A stretch of 64,000 nt of DNA from Flavobacteriaceae bacterium. GTDB lineage: Bacteria; Bacteroidota; Bacteroidia; Flavobacteriales; Flavobacteriaceae. The translations under genes were made by a program, and so were the position numbers. Positions 8,716 through 19,059 of the stretch are shown here, in pieces. The stretch is taken from positions 62,001-126,000 of the forward strand of contig JAIPBH010000003.1 of the NCBI GenBank assembly GCA_021739635.1, given 5' to 3'. Position 1 is the stretch's first letter. Every line of letters starts with the position of its first letter. The notes beneath the pieces are model-generated. The model did no database searches. It was not told where the DNA came from and worked only from the letters and a program-made list of their open reading frames with translations.

Positions 8716-10626
8716 TTATGAGTTAAATTTAAAAACAGTTATACTTAATGGAGGTAAAACAAGTTCAGCTGAAAAATCCCTTCCATTCCAAGTTTGTTTT
8801 TTTATGGTAATCTCTTTTTTGTTTGAGAGACCGCTTCCTCCAAATTCTGTAGCGTCACTATTAAAAACTTCTTCAAGTTTTCCTTTTCTAGGAACGCCAA
8901 TGCGATATTTATCATGAACGGTAGGTGTAAGGTTGCAAACAACCACAACATTTTCCTCATCTTTATATCCTTTTCTAATGTATGACATGACAGAGTTTTG
9001 ATGATCATCATAGCTTATCCATTCAAAACCTTGCCCACTAAAGGCCGCTTCAAATAAAGCAGGTGTGTTTTTATAAAATGTATTTAATGCTTTAAAATAA
9101 TTTTGAAGATTTTTATGCGGATTGAATTCTAATAAATTCCAATCTAAGCTACCTTGAAAATCCCATTCATTGTATTGCCCAAATTCTCCTCCCATAAACA
9201 GTAATTTGGTTCCTGGATGCGTAAACATATAGCCATACAACAATCGTAAATTAGCAAATCGTTGCCACTCGTCACCAGGCATTCTTCCTAACAAAGAGTT
9301 TTTACCATAAACCACTTCATCATGAGATAAAGGCAACATAAAATTTTCGCTAAAAGCGTATGCTAAGCTAAAGGTAATTTCATTTTGATGGTATTTTCTA
9401 TATACTGGGTCTTTTGCAAAATATTCTAGAGTATCATGCATCCAACCCATCATCCATTTCATTCCAAAGCCAAGTCCGCCAATAAATGTTGGTTTTGATA
9501 CCATTGGAAATGCGGTAGATTCTTCAGCAATGGTTTGTACATCAGGGAATGATTTATATACTTCTGTGTTTAATTCTTTTAGAAAATCAATAACATCAAG
9601 ATTTTCTCTTCCACCAAAAATGTTTGGTTCCCATTCGCCATCTTCTCTTGAGTAATCTAAAAACAACATGGATGCTACGGCATCAACGCGTAAGCCATCA
9701 GCGTGATATTGGTCTAACCAAAATATGGCATTACTAATAAGAAACGATTTTACCTCGTTACGGCCATAATTAAATATTAAACTTTTCCAATCTTGATGAT
9801 ATCCTTTTCTTTTGTCTGGATGTTCATATAAACATGAGCCGTCAAAAAAGCCTAAACCATGAGCGTCTTCTGGAAAATGAGATGGTACCCAATCTAAAAT
9901 AATACCTATATCATTTTGATGTAATTTATCTACTAAATACTTAAACTCTTCAGGATATCCAAATCTGGAAGTAGGAGCAAAGTATCCTGTAACTTGATAA
10001 CCCCATGATGGATCATAAGGAAATTCCATAATTGGCATGAGCTCTACATGTGTAAAATTCATGTCTTTAACATAAGTTACTAGGTCATCTGCTAACTCAA
10101 AATAGGAAAAAAAACGATCTTCTTCAACTTGTTTTTTCCATGACCCTAAATGAACTTCGTAAACCGAATATGGTGCATCAAGCGCATTGTGTTTTTTGCG
10201 TTTTTTTAGCCATGAACTATCTTTCCATTTGTAACTATCATCCCAAACAATTGAAGCTGTTTTTGGAGGATGCTCACAACGTCTAGCGTATGGATCTGCT
10301 TTTTCGGTTTTTATATCATTATGATGACTATGAATTTTGTATTTGTAAATATTTCCTTTTCCCACAAAAGGGATAAAACCTTCCCAAATGCCGCTTCCAT
10401 CCCAACGCACGTTTAATTGATGCTCGCCTTCTATCCAAAAATTAAAATCACCAATAACAGAAACAGATTTAGCGCTTGGCGCCCAAACAGAAAAATAGGT
10501 GCCATCAATTCCATCAACAGTTGTGATATGCGATCCAAATTTTTCATATAATCTGTAGTGTTTTCCTGCTTTAAAAAGGTTAATATCGAAGTCTGAAAAT
10601 AGACTGTAAACTTTTACTTGTGCCAT
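8716..10626 (-). CDS. glgB: 1,4-alpha-glucan branching enzyme
   Basis: 636 aa. A CBM48 module (about 35-130) precedes the GH13 barrel. Catalytic residues are visible: nucleophile Asp315 in GLRVDAVASM, acid/base Glu368 in TIAEEST, and the His435-Asp436 pair in LPLSHDEVV. The DPSWGYQVTGYFAP segment is typical of GlgB. It cuts alpha-1,4-glucan and re-attaches the piece through an alpha-1,6 bond. It is the last gene before the terminator, starting 6 bases after the maltokinase stop, so it is translationally close to the GlgE pathway genes. Confidence 0.96.
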   Translation of the reverse strand: MAQVKVYSLFSDFDINLFKAGKHYRLYEKFGSHITTVDGIDGTYFSVWAPSAKSVSVIGDFNFWIEGEHQLNVRWDGSGIWEGFIPFVGKGNIYKYKIHSHHNDIKTEKADPYARRCEHPPKTASIVWDDSYKWKDSSWLKKRKKHNALDAPYSVYEVHLGSWKKQVEEDRFFSYFELADDLVTYVKDMNFTHVELMPIMEFPYDPSWGYQVTGYFAPTSRFGYPEEFKYLVDKLHQNDIGIILDWVPSHFPEDAHGLGFFDGSCLYEHPDKRKGYHQDWKSLIFNYGRNEVKSFLISNAIFWLDQYHADGLRVDAVASMLFLDYSREDGEWEPNIFGGRENLDVIDFLKELNTEVYKSFPDVQTIAEESTAFPMVSKPTFIGGLGFGMKWMMGWMHDTLEYFAKDPVYRKYHQNEITFSLAYAFSENFMLPLSHDEVVYGKNSLLGRMPGDEWQRFANLRLLYGYMFTHPGTKLLFMGGEFGQYNEWDFQGSLDWNLLEFNPHKNLQNYFKALNTFYKNTPALFEAAFSGQGFEWISYDDHQNSVMSYIRKGYKDEENVVVVCNLTPTVHDKYRIGVPRKGKLEEVFNSDATEFGGSGLSNKKEITIKKQTWNGRDFSAELVLPPLSITVFKFNS

Positions 10627-10632
10627 GTTTAG

Positions 10633-12267
10633 TTAGTGATTAATAATGTTAGAAATTCCTTTTAAAGGAATGACTGCCCATTGTGGACGAGAATTGAGTT
10701 CATAACCCAATTCATAAACTGCTTTTTCTAGTAAGCAGTATTTTAAAATGAATATTCGCTCTTGATTATACCCTAAGTTTAAATTTGCGTTTTGCGTTTC
10801 GGTAACATAGGCGCCTAAAAATAAGCCGGTAATATATCTATAAAGTATTTCACCTGCTTTAAACAAATCTTCTTGAGATGCTTTATAATGGTCTGTTATA
10901 TTATTAAAAATGGTTGCATAAATAGCGTAATGAAAAGACCGAAATAAGCCAGCAACATCTTTAAGTGGCGGTTGTTTCACCTTTCTATCTCTAATAGTGC
11001 TTTCGGGCTCACCTTCAAAATCCAGAATATAAAAATCATCGTCATTAACCAATATTTGACCTAAATGATAGTCGCCATGAACACGAATGCGCTCGCCTTT
11101 AAGTTTGGTCCAATCAAAGGTTACAAAACGTTTTCTGATGAGGTTTTTTTTATCAAGAAATTCATTTGCCAGTTCTAAAGCTAAACCATCTAATTTATGC
11201 AGATTGTTTTCAATAGTATTTAATCTGTTTTGAAATTGGTAAAGCATTCTGTTTTTTAACCAAACCGTATAATCGTCATTAAAATGAGTAGGAGTAAAGG
11301 CGGTTTCTTCAAATTCTGAACCCAAAGCAATATGCATTTCGGCAGTACGTTTTGCTAAAGTTTGAACTTTTGAAAATAAGTTTAATCCAGCCCAATCAAT
11401 AATTTGTGGTGGAATGTCTTTAATGTTTAAACGTTGAAATAATGTTGTATTTGGTAATGAATGTATTTTGATTTTTTTATGCTCTAAATTTGAGAATACT
11501 TTGTGCAATTCTTTAAGCATATATTCCCAGGCATCACCTTCATTTAACACCATTTCTTGCAGCAAACCTATGGTAATATAATCATTATCTGAATCTACAA
11601 TGTTTATACTACCCAAATAAGCAGGTGTGTTTTTAAATCCTTTTTTTTCTGATAAAAACTGACTCATTTCAAAATCAGGGTTTTTATCTGCGTAAATACG
11701 TCTGAAAAATTTCAAAACGTATTTATTATTATAAATTAACGAGGTATTGCTTTGTTCTAAGCCCATAAATCTTGACGATTCATAAACAACCTCATTTAAT
11801 AGTTGGCTTTTATGATATTGAACTTTTGTAGTGTCTTTTGGTAAAGCGGTAACAATGCGTTCAAAAACTAACTTTCTAAATGATTCAAGGTTTGTGGCAT
11901 CAATAATAAAGCCTTCTTTTCCTTTTATGCTAATAGGAAGTATGCGATCTTTATGAGAAAAGTTTTCATCTGTAACAAAGGCAATGGGTAAAAAATAATG
12001 TTGATAAAAAGCCTCTACAAAATTTACTTCCAGAATCAATCCGTAATATACTTCGCCAAATTGCTGAATTCTAAAATATTCAGACAGTTCGATGTATTTT
12101 AGTTTACTCGCTTTTCCGCCATACCAACGTTGATTTAAAATATAATCGCCTAATACATCAGAAAGAAAAACTTTAACAAATGATTTGTTTTCTAACAAAT
12201 CTTCCCAATTATCATCAAAATTAAATGATTGAATAACCGATGTTTTTGTTTCCGTTTTTTTAACCAT
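10633..12267 (-). CDS. Maltokinase (Mak/Pep2 type)
   Basis: 544 aa. The N-terminal cap segment has the QRWYGGK motif (about 46-52) typical of maltokinases. The C-terminal aminoglycoside-phosphotransferase-like kinase has the catalytic loop HGDYHLGQ at 397-404 and the metal-binding DFEGE at 416-420. The family phosphorylates maltose with ATP to give maltose-1-phosphate, the GlgE donor. It starts 2 bases after the glgE stop. In many bacteria this kinase is fused or coupled to trehalose synthase TreS; here it stands alone and no TreS is in the window, so maltose may come from another route. Confidence 0.88.
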   Translation of the reverse strand: MVKKTETKTSVIQSFNFDDNWEDLLENKSFVKVFLSDVLGDYILNQRWYGGKASKLKYIELSEYFRIQQFGEVYYGLILEVNFVEAFYQHYFLPIAFVTDENFSHKDRILPISIKGKEGFIIDATNLESFRKLVFERIVTALPKDTTKVQYHKSQLLNEVVYESSRFMGLEQSNTSLIYNNKYVLKFFRRIYADKNPDFEMSQFLSEKKGFKNTPAYLGSINIVDSDNDYITIGLLQEMVLNEGDAWEYMLKELHKVFSNLEHKKIKIHSLPNTTLFQRLNIKDIPPQIIDWAGLNLFSKVQTLAKRTAEMHIALGSEFEETAFTPTHFNDDYTVWLKNRMLYQFQNRLNTIENNLHKLDGLALELANEFLDKKNLIRKRFVTFDWTKLKGERIRVHGDYHLGQILVNDDDFYILDFEGEPESTIRDRKVKQPPLKDVAGLFRSFHYAIYATIFNNITDHYKASQEDLFKAGEILYRYITGLFLGAYVTETQNANLNLGYNQERIFILKYCLLEKAVYELGYELNSRPQWAVIPLKGISNIINH

Positions 12268-12269
12268 AA

Positions 12270-14207
12270 TTATTTAATTACTTTAAAAATATGAAAAGGT
12301 AACGTTGGGTGCAATTCTATGTAATTCCATTCGCTATGCCAATTATAAGTGCTTCCGGTAAGCAAGTCATTCATCTGCAGCAAATGTCCATGAGGTACGT
12401 TTAATTCATGTAATGGCACTTGCACAGAGCCTTGTTGAGAATAGTATGGATCTAAACTAATAATGATTAATAGTTCATTGGTTTTGGAATCGTTCCACTT
12501 ATAAAAAGCCAATAAATTATTGTTTTCTATTTGGCAAAATTTAATATTATTGGTTTGCTGTAGCGCTTCGTTACTATGACGAATTTGATTGATTTTAGTA
12601 ATGATGGTAGTTAGTTTGTTTTCTTTATTCCAATCATAATGGCAAAGCTGAAATTTTTCAGAGTTAAGATACTCTTCTTTTCCAGGAATTGCCTCATCTA
12701 TCATAAATTCAAACACAGGACCATAAATTCCTATATTGGAACTTAAGGTTGCAGCCAACACATAACGCTGAATATATTTTGATTCATTAGCTCCTTGCAA
12801 GTGCATGGGGTTAATGTCTGGAGTATTTGGCCAGAAATTGGGGCGCATATACTCGCATTGTTCTGTTTTAGTTAGTTCTTCAACATATTCAATTAATTCA
12901 TGTTTGGTGTTTCGCCAAGTAAAATAAGTGTATGATTGTGTATAACCTTGTTTTCCTAATTGTTGCATGACTTTTGGCCTTGTAAAGGCTTCTGCTAAAA
13001 ACAACACATCTGGATGCTTAGCTTTAACTTGCGCTATTACCCAATTCCAGAAATAATAAGGTTTTGTGTGCGGGTTATCTACCCTAAACACATGAATACC
13101 ACAATCTATCCAATACAACAAAATATCTAAACACTCTTGCCATAAGTTTTTATAATCTTCATTTTCCCAATAAATAGGCAAGATGTCTTGATATTTTTTT
13201 GGAGGATTTTCCGCATATTGAACCGTGCCGTCTGGGCGCCATTTAAACCACTGTGGGTGTTCTTTTACCCATGGATGATCTGGCGCTGCTTGCAGTGCAT
13301 AATCCATGGCAATTTCAATATTATGCTCTTTTGCTTTTTGAATGAAAGCTTTAAAATCTTCAACAGAACCTAGTTGAGGATGAAGATCTTTATGGCCACC
13401 AAAATGAGAACCAATTCCCCAAGCTGACCCTACATCACCTTCGTGAGCATTTGTTGTATTGTTTTTTCCTTTTCTGTTGACTTCGCCAATAGGATGTACA
13501 GGTGGAAAATACAAAGTATCAAACCCCATTTTAGCAACTCTTGGTAACAAGCGCTCACAGTCTTTAAAAGTTCCGTGAACACCTTGATGTTCTGAAGCTG
13601 AACGTGGAAAAAATTCATACCAAGTGCTAAATCTAGCCTTTAATCGGTCAACATAAACTTGATAATCTTTAGATGTATTGGCTAAAATTTTTTGAGGATG
13701 ATTGATAAAAATTTGATGTAACCTTTTACTTGTTGCCTCTTGAATAGCTTCGTGATATTGATGTTCATTATCAAAAATATGGATAAGATGGTCTAGATAT
13801 AATGAATCATTTTCATCTGTTTTATCTTTTATTTTTTTAAGAAACTCAATTCCTTCAAGCAGCTCAGACTTTACATATTGGTTGTCATCAATTTTTCTTT
13901 CAATGCCATGTTGCCAGTTAAGGGCGTAATCAACCCAGCCTTCAACTTTATAGGTGTAATAGCCTTGTTTTTCAACTGTAAAAGAAGCTTGCCATTCATC
14001 ATTTACAAGGTGTTGCATACGAATTTCTTGCCAATTTTTGTCATTTTCATGTTTATATAAAACAGATGCAGCTATGACATCGTGACCGTCTACAAGTACA
14101 TGGGCATCTACAGTTATAATTTCATTTACAACACGTTTTATAAAAAAATCACCGTCGTTTATTTTAGGGTAAACATAATCGATGATTACCCGTTTTTGAT
14201 TTTGCAT
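12270..14207 (-). CDS. glgE: Alpha-1,4-glucan:maltose-1-phosphate maltosyltransferase
   Basis: 645 aa, family GH13_3. The N-terminal DUF3416-like domain (about 1-120) and the signature segment around FFPRSASEHQGVHGTF (199-214) identify GlgE rather than an amylase. The nucleophile is Asp377 in FRVDNPHTKP and the acid/base Glu406 in LFLAEAFTRP. It extends alpha-1,4-glucan with maltosyl units from maltose-1-phosphate. It lies between glgC and maltokinase, both of which can feed its donor supply. ATG at 14207 is supported by the complete N-terminal domain. Confidence 0.95.
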   Translation of the reverse strand: MQNQKRVIIDYVYPKINDGDFFIKRVVNEIITVDAHVLVDGHDVIAASVLYKHENDKNWQEIRMQHLVNDEWQASFTVEKQGYYTYKVEGWVDYALNWQHGIERKIDDNQYVKSELLEGIEFLKKIKDKTDENDSLYLDHLIHIFDNEHQYHEAIQEATSKRLHQIFINHPQKILANTSKDYQVYVDRLKARFSTWYEFFPRSASEHQGVHGTFKDCERLLPRVAKMGFDTLYFPPVHPIGEVNRKGKNNTTNAHEGDVGSAWGIGSHFGGHKDLHPQLGSVEDFKAFIQKAKEHNIEIAMDYALQAAPDHPWVKEHPQWFKWRPDGTVQYAENPPKKYQDILPIYWENEDYKNLWQECLDILLYWIDCGIHVFRVDNPHTKPYYFWNWVIAQVKAKHPDVLFLAEAFTRPKVMQQLGKQGYTQSYTYFTWRNTKHELIEYVEELTKTEQCEYMRPNFWPNTPDINPMHLQGANESKYIQRYVLAATLSSNIGIYGPVFEFMIDEAIPGKEEYLNSEKFQLCHYDWNKENKLTTIITKINQIRHSNEALQQTNNIKFCQIENNNLLAFYKWNDSKTNELLIIISLDPYYSQQGSVQVPLHELNVPHGHLLQMNDLLTGSTYNWHSEWNYIELHPTLPFHIFKVIK

Positions 14208-14248
14208 TATATGAAGCTAGATTAGAATAAACATTTTTTTATAAGCCA

Positions 14249-15514
14249 TTAGATAACGTAACCTACTGGAATTGTAGCGCCTTTTTTAATAACAACAATA
14301 CCGTCTTTAATAACATACATATCTGTTTCTTTGTCTGCTAAATGTTTGCCGCCATTTATTCTAACATCATCACCAATACGGCAGTTTTTATCTACAATAG
14401 CGTTTTTAATAAAACAACGCTCGCCTATACCTAAAAGAATATTTATTTTGTTATTTTCAATTTCTTCTAAAGTTTCATAATAATCACTTCCCATCATATA
14501 AGTATTAATGACAGTAGATTCTTTTCCAATTCTTGAGCGAATACCAATAACAGACTGCTCAATTTTAGCAGCACTAATAATACATCCTTCAGCAATAACA
14601 GCTTTATTTAATGATGTTCCTAAAATTTTTGTTGTTGGCAACATTCTAGCTCTGGTATATATGCGTTTATCTTTATCATATAAATCAAATTGAGGGATAT
14701 CATCAGTTAATCCAATATTGGCTTCAAAGAACGAATCTATATTACCTATATCAGTCCAATAGCCTTCATATTGATAACTAAGCGTTTTGTGTTCGTTAAT
14801 GGATTGTGGAATAATTTCTTTTCCAAAATCAATAGTAGAAGGATCATTCATTAAACTAACAAGAAGGTCTCTGTTAAAAATGTAAATACCCATAGAAGCC
14901 AAATAATTTCTGCCTTGCGCTTTCATGTCATGGCTCACTTCTGAAGTCCAATCGGGCAACAAATCAGCGTTTGGTTTTTCTATAAAAGCGTTAACTACGT
15001 TTTGGTCATCGGCTTTTAAAATACCAAAAGAGGTGGCGTCTTTTTCGTTTACTGGAATGGTAGCTATAGATATTTTGGCGTTGTTTTTTTCATGAGCTTC
15101 AATCATTAACTGATAATCCATTTGATATAATTGGTCACCAGAAAGTATTAAAACATAATCAAAATCGTGTCTTAAAAAGTGATGCATACTTTGTCTAACA
15201 GCATCGGCAGTACCTTGAAACCATGTTTTGTTGTTAGGGGTTTGTTCAGCAGCAAGCACATCAACAAAAGCAGAACTAAAAAAACTAAAGTGATACGTGT
15301 CTTTTATATGCCTGTTTAATGAAGCAGAGTTGAATTGAGTTAAAACAAACATGCGTTTAATATCTGCATTAATACAGTTTGAAATAGGAATATCAACTAG
15401 TCTATATTTACCTGCAATTGGAACTGCTGGTTTTGATCTTTGTTCGGTTAATGGATGAAGTCTTGATCCTTGACCTCCACCTAAAATGATGGCTAAAACC
15501 TTGTTATTAATCAT
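14249..15514 (-). CDS. glgC: Glucose-1-phosphate adenylyltransferase
   Basis: 421 aa. The nucleotidyltransferase signature LGGGQGSRLHPLTEQRSKPA lies at the N-terminus, followed by FQGTADAVRQ and IEKPN substrate-binding stretches and a C-terminal left-handed beta-helix with hexapeptide-like repeats. It makes ADP-glucose from ATP and glucose-1-phosphate, usually the regulated step of glycogen synthesis. It lies 112 bases downstream of the GT4 glycogen synthase gene and 41 bases upstream of glgE. Confidence 0.96.
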   Translation of the reverse strand: MINNKVLAIILGGGQGSRLHPLTEQRSKPAVPIAGKYRLVDIPISNCINADIKRMFVLTQFNSASLNRHIKDTYHFSFFSSAFVDVLAAEQTPNNKTWFQGTADAVRQSMHHFLRHDFDYVLILSGDQLYQMDYQLMIEAHEKNNAKISIATIPVNEKDATSFGILKADDQNVVNAFIEKPNADLLPDWTSEVSHDMKAQGRNYLASMGIYIFNRDLLVSLMNDPSTIDFGKEIIPQSINEHKTLSYQYEGYWTDIGNIDSFFEANIGLTDDIPQFDLYDKDKRIYTRARMLPTTKILGTSLNKAVIAEGCIISAAKIEQSVIGIRSRIGKESTVINTYMMGSDYYETLEEIENNKINILLGIGERCFIKNAIVDKNCRIGDDVRINGGKHLADKETDMYVIKDGIVVIKKGATIPVGYVI

Positions 15515-15626
15515 GTTTGTTAGTTTAAGAAGTTATGAATAGGTATGTCTAAATATGTGTTTAATTTGAGAAAAACCGACGTTGTTAAATTACAACTAAA
15601 TTTTTTAAATAGCTATATTATTGTGA

Positions 15627-16829
15627 TTAGGTTAACGATTTATAAAGCTCTTGTACTTGCTTAGCAATGGCTGTCCAGTCAAAATAATCTTCTACCCGTT
15701 TTCTTCCATTTTTAGCCATGGTTTCTCTCAAGGCTTTGTTTTTTATGAGAGTATTAATGCCGCTTGCTAAATCTCGTGAAAATTTATCAGGATTAACAGG
15801 TTCAAAAGGTGCTTCGGTTTGTTGTTCTAATGGCACCAATATACCCGTTTCGCCATTTACTACCACTTCTTTAATACCACCTACAGCGCTTGCAACAACC
15901 GCCGTTTTACAAGCCATAGCTTCAATATTAATAATTCCGAACGGTTCATAAATTGAAGGACAACAAAATACATCGGCGTGAGAATACAATTGAATCACTT
16001 CTTTTTTCTCAAGCATTTTATCAATCCAAATCACATTTTTTCTGGTTTTTTTAACTTCAGCAACACTATCTTCCATTTCTTTTGCAATTTCTGGAGTATC
16101 TGGTGCGCCTGCGCATAACACAATTTGTGTATCAGAATCAATATGTTTTATGGCATTTACTAAATGAATAATACCCTTTTGTCTGGTAATTCTGCCCACA
16201 AAAAGCACATAAGGTTTTGACTGATCTATACCATAAGCTTCTAAAGTTGAAGTTTCGTTTGTAACAACATATTCTTGTAGGTTTATACCGTTATAAATTA
16301 CCTTAATTTTTTGTTCATTTACATTAAAGTGTTTTAAAACATCTTCTTTGGTTTCTTTAGAAACAGCAATCACAGCATCAGCCATTTCAATAGCTGTTTT
16401 TTCTACCCAAGACGAGGCATCATAACCTCTGCCTAATTGCTCTCTTTTCCAAGGTCGTAATGGTTCAAGCGAATGTGTTGTAATCACTAAAGGAATTCCA
16501 TAACATAATTTGGCAACAATACCGGCGAATTGGGCGTACCAAGTGTGACAATGAACCACATCTGCATTACTGTCTTCAGCATTCATGTGAATACATGTAC
16601 TTAATGTTTGAAAAACGGCTTTAAGTTTAGAATTACTATCTGCAAAGGCAGGATTGTCATAAGGAAATCCTTTAACCGTTAAATTTCCGTTTAAACTATC
16701 TTGATCTCCAAAACATCTAACATCAACTTCCATAAGTTTTGAAAGCTCATCGGCTAAATATTCAACATGAACACCTGCTCCACCATAAACATAAGGAGGA
16801 AACTCTCTAGTATAAAAAAGGACCTTCAT
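15627..16829 (-). CDS. GT4-family glycogen synthase / maltose-1-phosphate synthase (GlgM-like)
   Basis: 400 aa, a two-domain GT-B enzyme. It begins MKVLFYTREFPPYVYGGAGV, the form found in the short actinobacterial-type glycogen synthases of family GT4, not the KTGGLADV form of classical GT5 GlgA (about 480 aa). The donor-site EX7E-like motif is in EPFGIINIEA. Mycobacterial members (GlgM) join ADP-glucose to glucose-1-phosphate to give maltose-1-phosphate. Sitting directly before glgC and glgE, that activity would explain the cluster, but direct glucan extension cannot be excluded. It is the first gene of the cluster. Confidence 0.85.
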   Translation of the reverse strand: MKVLFYTREFPPYVYGGAGVHVEYLADELSKLMEVDVRCFGDQDSLNGNLTVKGFPYDNPAFADSNSKLKAVFQTLSTCIHMNAEDSNADVVHCHTWYAQFAGIVAKLCYGIPLVITTHSLEPLRPWKREQLGRGYDASSWVEKTAIEMADAVIAVSKETKEDVLKHFNVNEQKIKVIYNGINLQEYVVTNETSTLEAYGIDQSKPYVLFVGRITRQKGIIHLVNAIKHIDSDTQIVLCAGAPDTPEIAKEMEDSVAEVKKTRKNVIWIDKMLEKKEVIQLYSHADVFCCPSIYEPFGIINIEAMACKTAVVASAVGGIKEVVVNGETGILVPLEQQTEAPFEPVNPDKFSRDLASGINTLIKNKALRETMAKNGRKRVEDYFDWTAIAKQVQELYKSLT

Positions 16830-16856
16830 AATAAACCAATAAAATTATTTAAAATT

Positions 16857-16864
16857 CAAACCTA
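16857..16864 (-). promoter_or_regulatory. Candidate -7 box for the glycogen gene cluster
   Basis: The minus strand reads TAGGTTTG, matching the Bacteroidota TAnnTTTG consensus, 28 bases before the GT4 glycogen synthase start. No clear -33 box lies at the best spacing, so support is moderate. It is the only match I found in this 306-base gap. Confidence 0.4.
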
Positions 16865-17078
16865 CTATGCAAGCATTTTTAATTGCCACAAACAAATGCC
16901 GTAAGTCCATAAACTTAAAAATATTATTCTTAAAAAACACAAGAATTCATTACTATTATTGATAATTTCATAAAAAGCGAAATTCGTTAAGAATATTTCA
17001 ACTAAAATGATTTTTTTATCAATCTGTTTTGAAATTTATAATGGTTTTTATTAAAACGCAAACTAGATGTAATAAAAC

Positions 17079-17106
17079 AAAAGCTTCAAACATGTTTGAA
17101 GCTTTT
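17079..17106 (-). terminator. Terminator after lepA
   Basis: A perfect 28-base palindrome (AAAAGCTTCAAACA and its complement) 30 bases after the lepA stop. The rest of 16830-17135 shows only AT-rich leader sequence for the glycogen cluster. Confidence 0.8.
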
Positions 17107-17135
17107 ATTTATTAATTAGGTAAAAGGATTTATAT

Positions 17136-18932
17136 TTAATCATTTAGTTTTAAAACAGCCATAAATGCTTCCTGAGGTATTTCAACATTACCTACTTGAC
17201 GCATGCGTTTTTTACCTTTCTTTTGTTTTTCAAGGAGTTTTCGTTTACGAGAAATATCACCACCATAACATTTTGCTGTTACATCTTTACGAAGCGCTTT
17301 TATGGTTTCTCTTGAAATAATTTTAGCTCCTATAGCCGCTTGAATAGGAATATCAAATTGTTGACGCGGTATAAGTTCTCTTAACTTTTCACACATTTTT
17401 TTACCTATACTTTGAGCATTATCGGCATGAATTAATGCAGAAAGCGCATCAACAGGTTGGGCATTTAATAAAATATCAACACGTACTAATTTTGAAGTGC
17501 GCATGCCAATAGGATGATAATCAAAAGAGGCATAGCCTTTAGAAATGGTTTTTAATCGGTCATAAAAATCGAACACAATTTCTGCTAGAGGCATATCAAA
17601 ACTTAGTTCAACACGCTCAGTAGTTAAATAGGTTTGATTAGTAATTAGCCCTCTTTTGTCAATACAAAGAGACATGACATTACCAACAAAATCTGATTTT
17701 GTAATAATGGTGGCTTTTATATAAGGTTCTTCAACGTGGTCTAAACCAGAAGGGTCAGGTAAATCGGATGGATTGTTTACTATAATTGCTTGGTCTGGAT
17801 GTTTTCTTGTGAAGGCATGATAGCTCACGTTAGGAACAGTAGTAATAACAGTCATATCAAACTCTCGCTCTAAACGTTCTTGAATAATTTCCATGTGAAG
17901 CATACCTAGAAATCCACAACGAAATCCAAATCCTAAAGCAGCAGAACTTTCAGGAATAAAAACTAAAGATGCATCATTTAGTTGCAGCTTTTCCATAGAG
18001 CTTCTTAGCTCTTCATATTCTTCAGTATCAACAGGATATATGCCAGCAAATACCATTGGTTTTACATCTTCAAAACCAGAAATAGGATTTTTTGTTGGGT
18101 TTTTTGAATCGGTAATAGTATCACCAACTTTTACTTCTTTTGCTTCTTTAATGCCTGTAATTACATAACCAACATCTCCTGCTTTAATTTCATTTCTTGG
18201 AAATTGTGTAAGTTTTAAAGTTCCTACCTCATCAGCTCCATAGGTTTTACCTGTGGCAATAAACATAATTTGTTGGTTCTTTTTTATGGAACCATTAATC
18301 ACTCTAAAATAAGTTTCAACACCTCTAAAGGGATTGTAAACAGAATCGAAAATTAAGGCTTGTAATGGCTCGTCAACATTGCCTTTTGGAGCAGGAATAC
18401 GTTCAATTACTGCAGCTAAAATTTTATCAACTCCAAAACCCGTTTTCCCGCTGGCATGAATGATATCTTCAGGCTTACAACCTAATAAATCCACAATATC
18501 ATCAGTAACTTCTTCAGGGTTTGCACTAGGTAAATCTACCTTGTTAAGTACCGGAATAATTTCTAAGTCGTTTTCAAGCGCCAAATATAAGTTTGATATG
18601 GTTTGAGCTTGAATACTTTGGGCAGCATCTACAATTAATAAAGCACCTTCACAAGCCGCAATAGATCGAGACACTTCATATGAAAAATCTACATGGCCAG
18701 GAGTATCAATTAAGTTTAAAACATATTTTTCTCCCTTGTAGGTGTATTCCATTTGAATAGCATGCGATTTGATAGTAATACCACGCTCGCGTTCTAAATC
18801 CATGTTGTCAAGCAACTGGTTTTGTTTTTCCCTATCGGTTACTGAACCTGTAAAATCTAGCAAACGGTCAGCAAGCGTACTCTTTCCATGATCTATATGT
18901 GCAATGATGCAAAAATTTCTTATATTCTTCAT
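17136..18932 (-). CDS. lepA: Elongation factor 4 (LepA), ribosome-associated GTPase
   Basis: 598 aa, the usual family length. It begins [20 protein letters not shown] with the P-loop AHIDHGKS, then DTPGHVDF (G3) and NKVDLPSA (G4). EF-G-like domains II, III and V follow, then the LepA-specific C-terminal domain ending in [13 protein letters not shown]. It acts on stalled ribosomes and promotes back-translocation. It is a single-gene leftward unit with its own terminator. Confidence 0.97.
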   Translation of the reverse strand: MKNIRNFCIIAHIDHGKSTLADRLLDFTGSVTDREKQNQLLDNMDLERERGITIKSHAIQMEYTYKGEKYVLNLIDTPGHVDFSYEVSRSIAACEGALLIVDAAQSIQAQTISNLYLALENDLEIIPVLNKVDLPSANPEEVTDDIVDLLGCKPEDIIHASGKTGFGVDKILAAVIERIPAPKGNVDEPLQALIFDSVYNPFRGVETYFRVINGSIKKNQQIMFIATGKTYGADEVGTLKLTQFPRNEIKAGDVGYVITGIKEAKEVKVGDTITDSKNPTKNPISGFEDVKPMVFAGIYPVDTEEYEELRSSMEKLQLNDASLVFIPESSAALGFGFRCGFLGMLHMEIIQERLEREFDMTVITTVPNVSYHAFTRKHPDQAIIVNNPSDLPDPSGLDHVEEPYIKATIITKSDFVGNVMSLCIDKRGLITNQTYLTTERVELSFDMPLAEIVFDFYDRLKTISKGYASFDYHPIGMRTSKLVRVDILLNAQPVDALSALIHADNAQSIGKKMCEKLRELIPRQQFDIPIQAAIGAKIISRETIKALRKDVTAKCYGGDISRKRKLLEKQKKGKKRMRQVGNVEIPQEAFMAVLKLND

Positions 18933-18960
18933 AAAACAATCTATACCTAGATTTAATTTG

Positions 18961-18968
18961 CAAATATA
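18961..18968 (-). promoter_or_regulatory. Candidate -7 box for lepA
   Basis: The minus strand reads TATATTTG, a full match to TAnnTTTG, 28 bases before the lepA ATG. A -33 TTTG is not obvious. Confidence 0.45.
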
Positions 18969-19059
18969 GATGAATTTATCTGTAAATATTTAATGTTTTA
19001 AAGGATTGGGATATATCATTATTTTTCTGTTAATTACAACATTTATAAAAAGTTAAGCA

